64,000 nt of DNA, taken from NCBI GenBank assembly GCA_907165065.1, contig OU015550.1, positions 5,181,501-5,245,500 of the forward strand. The letters are read 5' to 3'. The notes beneath the pieces are model-generated. The model searched no databases. It was given only the letters and a program-made list of their open reading frames with translations, and was not told the DNA's origin. The translations under genes and the position numbers were made by a program. Shown one piece after another: positions 56,601 to 64,000 of the stretch. Numbering within the stretch: the stretch's first letter is position 1; each line of letters opens with the position of its first letter. The stretch comes from Caprimulgus europaeus (taxonomy: Eukaryota > Chordata > Aves > Caprimulgiformes > Caprimulgidae).

Positions 56601-57442
56601 AACCACCGCTGGGTGTTGAGCTCCTCCAGCCGTTGCCTTGTGAAGCGGAGGGGTCGTACATCAGGACGAGAGCTGGGTTTGGTGTCCGTGTCTGAGGGGT
56701 GCCTGCAAGCCCATGTTGCTGCCAGCCTGAGCTTTAGCCTCAACCTGGGGCAGCAAAGCCTGGCTCAAGCGGGATTAAAATAATTTGAGGCATTCCCATG
56801 ATTTTGCTTACCTGGATTGAGCGTAGACATCCTGAACGCACCACTCGGTACCGCTCGAGTAGAAGCTCTTTACAAGCCACCATGTCCACAGAGCATCTTG
56901 CTTGGCAAAGGGTTAATACCCTGGGGTCTGGAGGGAGGGAGGCTCAAAGCAAGTTACCTAAGACACCAAAAAAGTACATGTGCTGCAGTATCTGACTGGT
57001 GGTTATCTTCAAACTAGATATTCAACGCGCGTCCGCCTATCAGCTCTTCGATCTCGCCATACCCCGTCTCAGCAAAGAAGCTGCCTGCTGCTGATATTTG
57101 GATTTGGGTCTTATTTTGCAATTTCCTTTTGAACAGCTCATTTTTCAGATTGTTATCTGCTGCAGCAGCATCTCCTGCCCCACAGTAAGAAATGAGGCAT
57201 TTAAGAATGACAACCATTTGAGAAGGATATTTGGGGACAGATCAGTTCAATAAGGGAAGGGGATAAAATTCCAGCAGGAAATGGACTTTTAGCTTGGCAG
57301 TTGCCAAAATGTTTGGGTAAGGGGAATTTCTCAGGAGATTGGTGAGGCTATTGGAAAAGCTTTTGATGAATTACTCTTAGAAATATGTCATAGAGGAAAT
57401 TATAGAGTCTGACCCCTAGGATGGATAACGCCTTTGCTCTAA

Positions 57443-57471
57443 CTATCGATCTATCTATCAGTCTATCGATC
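57443..57471. repeat. Imperfect (ATCT)n tract
   Basis: CTATCGATCTATCTATCAGT and continuation; a degraded tetranucleotide microsatellite. Confidence 0.7.
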
Positions 57472-58402
57472 ATATTATTATGACTCCTTTAATCATCATA
57501 CCAAAGCTTTAGTTGAAGATAAATCCCCTATATTAGCCATTTATAAGCAGTAAGTCCATAGGCTTTGAGTGAAAATTTAAAGTGCTTTTTTTGCAGGTGA
57601 AAGCTCACCAAGTGAACGCCCCCGATCGCCGCCCTGTATCAGAAATCTCCTGAATATTATGGCCAAGAGACCCAAGGGGTCCAGTTCAAGTGTATATGTT
57701 TTCTAGTTATGAACCTTAAATCCCCTTGATTTCGACAGGATTTAAGTGCTCACCCAGAGTTAAATCTGAGGTGTTTCAAATGCAGAGGTGCTGAAGGGCC
57801 CCTGATCTTTCAGGCTGGATCTTGACTGATGCAAGAGCCCTACACCCAACCCATGGCCTTCTTTTGGTTACTTTCTTCTATAAAGTTTTATATTTTTCCT
57901 GGATTATGGTTACAAATTGGTTATCAGATTATGGTTATCAATCCACAATTTTTTTTTTTGTGGATTTACAAAAAAAAAAGAAAATAAAAGAGATGTGAGA
58001 GAGGATTAAAGCGAGAAGAATAAATTTCAGTTCTTGTTATCATCAGCACCATGGTGGAGCCCAGAAGCTCCAGTCAAGTATCAGATATGACTGAGTGTAT
58101 AAAACCATTCAGCTCAGTGATAAGGGCAGGGAGAGTCTGTGCCTGGGCCCGGGGAGTGTCCCAGAAGGACTGGCACATGCAGTGAGAGCCTCACATGGAG
58201 AGAAGCCCAGCTGCCCCTCTGCAATGGCAGAGTGCTGCTTTCCATTGATGAGCTTGATCTTCACTTGATGTAGAACAGTGTGACACTCAATGAGACCTTT
58301 TGGTTGGTTGTCACCAGGACTAGCTGCCTCTCTCTGTCCCCTCCAAGACCTCCAGCGTGTCACTGGGTGCCCCACCGCCCGCCGAGACGCCTCGCAGGGG
58401 GG

Positions 58403-61400
58403 ATGAGCGCTTGCGAGTGGTGAGTACAAGAGATGGGAGGGTGACCACTGCCATGGGGCACCTTCCTGCTGGGCTTCTCAGCCCTCACTTGGCCAGGCTC
58501 TGACTGTGGGGATGCTGTGCTGTGTGTCCAGGAGCAGTGGCAGAGGACGGGGATGCTGTGGCTCCTGGTGCTGGTGACACCACGTCTGCTTTTTACTGCG
58601 CTGGGGGCAACTGCACCTTGTCACTATGGGCACGTTGGGCCAACACACACACACACACACGAGTCCCAGAACTGGCTTGGGATTGTGGTAGGAGCCATAT
58701 CTGTAACTCTGCTCTTCCAACGAGCTCTGTGCAACCTCCCACTGGTAATGGGGCTTCCGAAAACCTTTCTTAAGAGGGGCACCCAAAAATGAAGGGTAAG
58801 GAGCACTAGTCATTTCTGAAAATGAAGCCCCAGATTTTTGGACACATCACCTTAAAGACAAAAAAAACCCCAAAACCTAGAAGTGAACCAGCAAAAATTG
58901 GTCTCAAACATGCTTTGAAGCAACGGCTGCCAAACAGCACCTGAAAGATTTAAACTAATTTGGTTATTTCTTTCACTTAGACTAAATATTTTTCTCTTGT
59001 TCAGGTGGGTGCTTGTTGCCACCTCAGCTGTCACCTTGATCCTCTACGCTCTCCTCTTGCTGACACTTTACATCATGCTCAGCAGGAAAATAGGTGATTT
59101 ACTGTCTCCTTGGCTTTGCCTGTTGCATTCCCCTTCTCACTCGCGGGCGTCCAGTTCAGAGTTTGCCCAAAGCTTCGACCTCCCCGGTGTGTGAAACACA
59201 ACCAGGTCCTTGTTCTGGGCCTGGGTCTTGGGGAGTGATCAGTGCCACTGTAGAGCCCACGAGTGCGGCAGCTGGGACCCCCTCACACCCTCCAGACCCC
59301 TCTGTGTGCCATCGGCGTGGGGTGGGGATGGGTCAGGACAGGGATCATCCAGGGCCGGGCTGTGACCGGGGGGCTGCCCCGACCGAGCGGCTCTGAGTGC
59401 GGTGGGCAGTGCTGGATGGGGTTATACAGACTTTTATTGTTCCAAAAGCATTTTCTTTTATTACTCGTGTTAGTAAAGTGATGGAAAAATACCATCAGCA
59501 TCAATTTGTAAAATATTAATTCAGATGAAGCTCCAATTTCCAGCAGGAAAACCTTTCACACAGAACTGCTGCCCACGTTTATACATAAACAAGCTCTGCT
59601 TGGCCCCGTGGGTCAAACTCATTTCGAATTTGTGCAGGAAGAGGCTCTGGTGGTGCCATTAACACCAGAATCCTTCATTGTGGGAGACCAGGGCCCTCAC
59701 TTCATCACTGCTGTAGTTGAATTGATCGATATTTGCCTGCTCCAATACAAAACAATAATTATTGCTGTGCCAGTGGCTTGTGCTGAACTGGCTTTGCTGT
59801 GGGGCAGAGCTGGGGTGTGGGGAGCGGGTTTGGGGTTTGTGGGACATGGGTGCACTGGACATGGTGGGTTGGGGTCCGTGTGGCCCTGCGCATGGGGTGC
59901 ATGGGACACAGTGGGTGGGGGTGCATGGGACACGGTATTTGGGGTGCATGGGACACGGTGGGGGTGCATGGGACACGGTATTTGGGGTGCATGGGACACA
60001 GTGGGTGGGGGTCCATGTGACACAGTGTTTGGGGTGCATGGGACACAGTGGGTGGGGGTCCGTGTGACACAGTGTTTGGGGTGCATGGGACACAGTGGGT
60101 GGGGGTCTGTGTGGGACCAGCCGCTGTCCCGGGCTGGAGCAGGGCTCTGACTCCCCTCTCGGTTGCAGCCCGGCATTCCCGCAGCGAGCGGGCGAGCAGC
60201 AGCCCCGCGGCACAGCAGGCTCCGAGCTCTTCAGCGGGAGGGGAAGGGGTGCAGAGACCGACCTACGCGGGTAAGGGGGGCTCCCGCAGCAGCGGGGGTT
60301 TTCCTGGCACGTGAATATGACGGTGTGGTGCTGCATTTGTGCAATACTCTGTTCCTTAAGGAGCTGTGGGGACCCAGAGCTGTTGGCCTCGGGGTGGAAG
60401 AGGCAGCAAGCAGCCGGGCGATGGGCAGGCACCCACTCACGATCCCAGCTGCCTCCTGCCTCTGTGGGGCTGTCTCTGCCTGGTTCCCCACGGGTGGGTG
60501 GGTGGGTGAAGCAGGGTGGGATCACACTGGTGCTTTTTGGATTTTCAATTTTCATTCTCGAGCACATTTACTTTTTCTCCCTGTTTTTTTTTTATTTTCC
60601 TTTAACCCCCCCCAAGCGGCCATGGAAGGGGTAATGTTTCCTGTTTTTAAGGGAGCAGTGACACGTCTTCAGAGACCTCAGAGGACTCGGACAGCAGCCC
60701 TTCCCGCCCCCAGGTACAGCCATGGGCAGAGGCCCTTTGCCAAAGGCAACCACAGCCACAGCACCGGAGCTGCCAGCACCGTGTCCATGTGGCTCCTGCC
60801 CACCCTGAGACCCACAGAGCAGCAACGGGGGGGCAAAGACATTGAAATATCAGCGGTGAGGGTGGGGTGATGGTTGTCACTTGCCATATACAACATTCCC
60901 ATTTAGATGGAAGCATCCCCAGGAGCTGGGGAGACCACAGAATCCCAGAATGGTGGGGTTGGAAGGGACCTCAGGAGATCATCCAGTCCAACCCCCCTGT
61001 CAGAGCAGTTTCCCTACACCAGGTTGCACAGGAAAGTGTCCAGGAGGGTTTGGAACATCTCCAGAGATGGAGACTCCACACCCTCTCTGGGCAGCCTGTC
61101 CCAGTGCTCAGAGATCCCTGGGCACATCCCAGGCATCTTGAACAGACACTCACCTTCGTGTGGATTCAAGGGCAAAGCTGCCCCAGGGGGATGCCAGTGC
61201 CTGACCTGGGGTTTGTATCTGCTTCTGCAGGGTCCTTGCTTGGAAGAAAACCTCAATTACACATCCCTGGTCTTCCCAGGAAAAAGCCGTGGGCCAAGCT
61301 CCACCAGGGACTACGAGAACATGAAGACTGGGGCGGATTATGTCAACGTGGACCCCAAAAAGAGGAAAGTGGATTTCTGGTCCTGCTCCAGCCCTGTGGC

Positions 61401-61437
61401 ATCCAAGTCCATGGAGTACACCGAGGTGAAGCTGTGA
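58403..61437 (+). CDS. RHEX: RHEX-like single-pass membrane adaptor with GRB2-type tyrosine motifs
   Basis: Five plus-strand exons (58403-58419, 59005-59093, 60169-60270, 60652-60713, 61231-61437) join in frame into 158 residues (human RHEX about 172). Residues 7-31 form one membrane helix (WVLVATSAVTLILYALLLL...), with only about six residues outside. The cytoplasmic tail is Ser-rich (SSDTSSETSEDSDSSPSR), then carries tyrosines Y100 (LNYTSLVF), Y118 (RDYENMK), Y127 (ADYVNVDP) and Y153 (MEYTEVKL-stop). This follows human RHEX in order: helix, Ser/Asp-rich segment, DYENI-x-DYVNV, FW, terminal EYxxV. Human RHEX binds GRB2 through these tyrosines in erythropoietin signalling. The position beside CTSE also fits. 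Exons 3-5 are secure by frame and similarity. The 17-base first exon (MSACE, donor GTGAGT) is the best fit but least certain, and a noncoding exon may precede it. No clear AATAAA was seen close downstream. Confidence 0.8.
58642..58660. repeat. (AC)n microsatellite in RHEX intron 1
   Basis: About nine CA units between CCAA and GAGTCC. Confidence 0.95.
59845..60113. repeat. Minisatellite in RHEX intron 2, about 47-bp higher-order unit
   Basis: Repeated GGGGTGCATGGGACACAGTG and GGGGGTCCGTGTGACACAGT halves, with a period of about 47 bases at its right end and shorter units at its left. It ends about 55 bases before the RHEX exon 3 acceptor. The open frames it creates on both strands are artefacts. 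Confidence 0.93.
60936..61112 (-). mobile_element. CR1 LINE 3' fragment in RHEX intron 4
   Basis: CACAGAATCCCAGAATGGTG, then GGAAGGGACCTCAGGAGATC and the CCAGAGATGGAGACTCCACA block. It is antisense to RHEX and about 120 bases from the last RHEX exon. Confidence 0.93.
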
Positions 61438-61839
61438 CCCCCAGGATGCTGCTGGTGGGGTTTGGGGTCAGACCACTGCTGTGATGGGGAGATGCCCAAA
61501 GCCCCTGGCAGCCGCACGACCAGAGCTTCCCCTTCTCTCCCCTCGCCCAGTGCCTGGCACAGGCTGGTGCCTGCCAGCTTTGCTCCCTGTGACACTCACC
61601 CGCCGACATCATTCACTTGGTATTTCACTTAAATGCATCTCTGTTCCTGGAGGCTGCTGAGCGTGGGATGGCAGGGGGAAGTGTTCCTCCTGCCCAGGCT
61701 GGACTGTGCTCTCCAGTTTTGTGTGACAGCCCCTTTTTCAAATGTCATGAAAGCAAATGAAACACCCCCTCCTGCCCCTCAAAATGGGATGTAGTTCTTG
61801 GAGGGAAACGCCGTGGTCTTCAAAATACCCATCTGAACT

Positions 61840-61881
61840 GGCTGGCATCTCCTCTGCACCGGCTGGCATCTCCTCTGCACC
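61840..61881. repeat. Exact tandem duplication of 21 bp
   Basis: GGCTGGCATCTCCTCTGCAC followed by C, present twice in a row, probably within the RHEX 3' UTR. Confidence 0.95.
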
Positions 61882-63786
61882 ATGCTTTCTCTGCTGATCA
61901 CTGTCATAAAATCCTTTTAAACAGAGTTTTTTAAGCACTGGCCTTCCCCTCGCTGCCCTGATCCATCGCCCTCCCCTGCACTCCTTTTCCTCTGATGCTC
62001 AAAATCTGTCCAAGTCCCCATCACCCTCAGAGCTGTCGCTGGGGTTGGGTTGGCTGCGTGGGTGACTGACCCCGCTCCAGGCATCGGGGGGATGTCGGGG
62101 CTGGGGAAGGACGGTGGCCCCACCAGGGATTTTCCTCCCCCAGCTGAAGGCCATTAACCATCAGCCCAGCTGGGAAATGACCCAGGGGATTTATATCCCC
62201 CCTCCTCAGAGGGAGGACCTGGCCTGGCTGCTGGTCCTGCTGGGCTGTGAGGGGTGCAGGACTGGCCCCCAGGTCTCCAGGTGAGTGCAGGCAGGTCACA
62301 TCCCTCTGTGTCATGTGGGGAGGGATGATATTCCCTGTCTCCCATCTTTTGCTTTTCCTGCTTTGTTCCTCCACCCAATGCCCTGCGTGTAGGAGTTGGC
62401 TTCTCCCCACTGAGTGATACCCAGCAGAGCTTCAGAGGGGGGTCAGCACCCTGGGCTGGGGCACATGTCACTGTCCCCCTGTGATCTGACACCACATTTC
62501 ACATTTTCCTGAGGAATTGGTTTAATTCCCAATGGATTCAGTGTACAGTGCTGCAATTTTCTCTAACAAAATTGAGTTGGGGGCTCTCCAGCTTGCAGAG
62601 ATAAGCTTGGGATTGTGAACTGGTTATGCTGGGAAGGTTGTTATTTTCTCAGAGGTGCTGCTTTCCCTGCTGGGCAGTGATTATATTTGTCAAGTCACCT
62701 TCATGCTCCTGAGATCCAGGAGATCCAGTGCCCAGCCAGCCCTGCCTGTGGCTGGGACTCGCTGTCCTCACTCTGCTGCAGCAAATTGCTGCTGTAAATG
62801 GAGCCGGTTCCTTCCCCTCACTCTGCATTTTAATACTTGTGATTTTTTTAAGAAATAATACTTCAAAGTGCTGGGGAAGAGAAACCATGTGAGAGCTGGG
62901 AGCTCTGTGAGGGGGATGGAGCTGCTGCCTCCCAGTACAACCCCCTCCAGCAGGGATGGAGCTGCCCCAAGTGCATTTCAAATCAGCTCCACAGCGATGG
63001 GCTTTAATGAAAGGTTGTGAGACCATTGATTTGGTATTGATCCTGGGGGGGTTGGACACTCCTGGTTTTATGACCTTGATGTGCAAATCTGGCCTAATTT
63101 GAGGGATGCATGAAGGAAAATGTTAAAAAAAACCCACAACAAACCCCAAATAATGTCTGGGAAATGTTGCTAGAGGCCAGGAGAGGTGTCTTTATGGAGC
63201 TGGAGATGGGTCATAACCAGCTGGTGGGAGCTTCTGGAAAAACTGATTCAAATGCTTGGTGATAAAAAGTGAAAATAATTTAAGATTTCAAAATGCTTTA
63301 CTCTTAATGTCTTATTTTTACAGATTGAGCCTGTGATAATAGAGGGAATAACACACCTTGCTTGCAGGGAGCTCGGTACCTTCGGTGTTCACTGGGGCAT
63401 TTGTCCATCCCGCATCAGCAGCTTCTGTGCTTGACTCCCAGCGCAAACAGATGCTCTTGCCTCCCCCACCCGTGCTTCCTGCCAGCTTTGAGGAGCCCCA
63501 CCCCACCCAGGGAGAGGGGCAGGGGCCAGGCTGGGACTGCGAGGCCATGGCTTGTTCCCTGCTGCTGGCTGCCCCTGCTCTGTGCTCCCAAGTTCTCTGG
63601 AGCCATCTCCAAGCTCTGGGTGGTTTCCACACTCTGATCTCTGCTAAATAAGACAAAAGCAGCAGCGATTTGCCAGCAGCTCTTTAATGGGATGCAGCAG
63701 CTGCTGAACAGCGTGGAGCAGCCCTGCACGGCAGCGGGGGTGCGAGTGACACTGGTGGGAAGTGCTGGGACATGGAGGGAGGCAGG

Positions 63787-63985
63787 ATCACAGAATGACA
63801 GGGGTGGGAAGGGACCTCAGGAGATCATCCAGTCCAACCCCCCCTGCCAGAGCAGGTTCCCTACAGCAGGTCACACAAGAATGTCCAGGAGGGTTTTGAA
63901 CATCTACAGAGATGGAGACTCCCCACCCTCTCTGGGCAGCCTGGCCCAGGGCTCTGACACCCTTACAAAGGTTCCTTCTGCAAAG
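63787..63985 (-). mobile_element. CR1 LINE 3' fragment at the right edge
   Basis: GATCACAGAATGACAGGGGT, then GGAAGGGACCTCAGGAGATC and continuing past the CTCTCTGGGCAGCCTGGCCC block. It may run beyond the window. Confidence 0.9.
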
Positions 63986-64000
63986 GATCTGCAGTGTACA

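Larger units (their letters stand above)
52673..58402. other. Intergenic, CTSE and RHEX 5' flanks (head-to-head pair)
   Basis: CTSE and RHEX are transcribed away from each other and share this 5.7-kb interval. No coding exon is recognised. Seen are a CR1 fragment near 52.95 kb, an ATAACTGTAA repeat at 53.59 kb, a broad AT-rich tract at 54.0-55.4 kb, and unusual CpG-containing patches near 57.02 and 57.6 kb. A RHEX noncoding first exon could lie here. Confidence 0.55.
61438..64000. other. RHEX 3' flank; no gene seen
   Basis: Starts with the RHEX 3' UTR, whose end is undefined. A 21-base exact tandem duplication lies at 61.84 kb and a CR1 copy at the right edge. Open frames on the minus strand at 62.0-63.7 kb show no recognisable domain. 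Confidence 0.6.

Noticed and set aside
59659-60567. 302-codon minus-strand open frame rich in His/Pro/Thr/Cys
   Set aside because: It is antisense to RHEX and generated by the intron 2 minisatellite.

Overview
This is vertebrate nuclear DNA, almost certainly from a bird. Genes are split into many short exons with GT/AG introns and CpG-rich starts. The dispersed repeats are CR1 LINE 3' ends, the typical avian retroposon (about eight copies), and no mammalian-type SINEs are seen. Compact introns and high GC fit an avian microchromosome. The gene order matches the human 1q32.1 block PM20D1 - SLC26A9 - RAB7B - CTSE - RHEX as I remember it; the order was recalled, not searched. Species cannot be named from the sequence alone.

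Layout, left to right. (1) 349-5997, minus strand: 5' half of PM20D1, coding exons 1-6; the rest lies beyond the left edge. Its first exon sits in a CpG island at about 5.54-6.18 kb. (2) 9914-23078, minus: complete coding part of SLC26A9, an epithelial chloride transporter/channel, rebuilt as 20 coding exons and 806 residues. (3) 23.1-41.2 kb: an 18-kb interval with no gene I can support; it holds a GTGCTGTGGTGTTGG-type minisatellite, CR1 fragments and a few AT-rich blocks. (4) 41198-43450, minus: RAB7B, five coding exons and 200 residues, with a likely upstream exon at 44495. (5) 48399-52614, minus: CTSE (cathepsin E), nine exons and 393 residues, with TATA box and poly(A) signal visible. (6) 58403-61437, plus: a small five-exon gene for a single-pass membrane adaptor of 158 residues, which I read as the bird RHEX ortholog. 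(7) 61.4-64.0 kb: no gene seen.

The reading frame closes across every intron in all five genes, so the four internal gene models are intact. The genes do not form a pathway: they are a conserved neighbourhood with separate roles (N-acyl amino acid metabolism, chloride transport, endosome-to-Golgi traffic, endosomal proteolysis, and tyrosine-kinase signalling). The observation most worth following is RHEX. As I recall, the original description of human RHEX called the gene primate-restricted and absent from lower vertebrates, yet here there is an intact candidate in the syntenic position with the GRB2-type tyrosine motifs kept.
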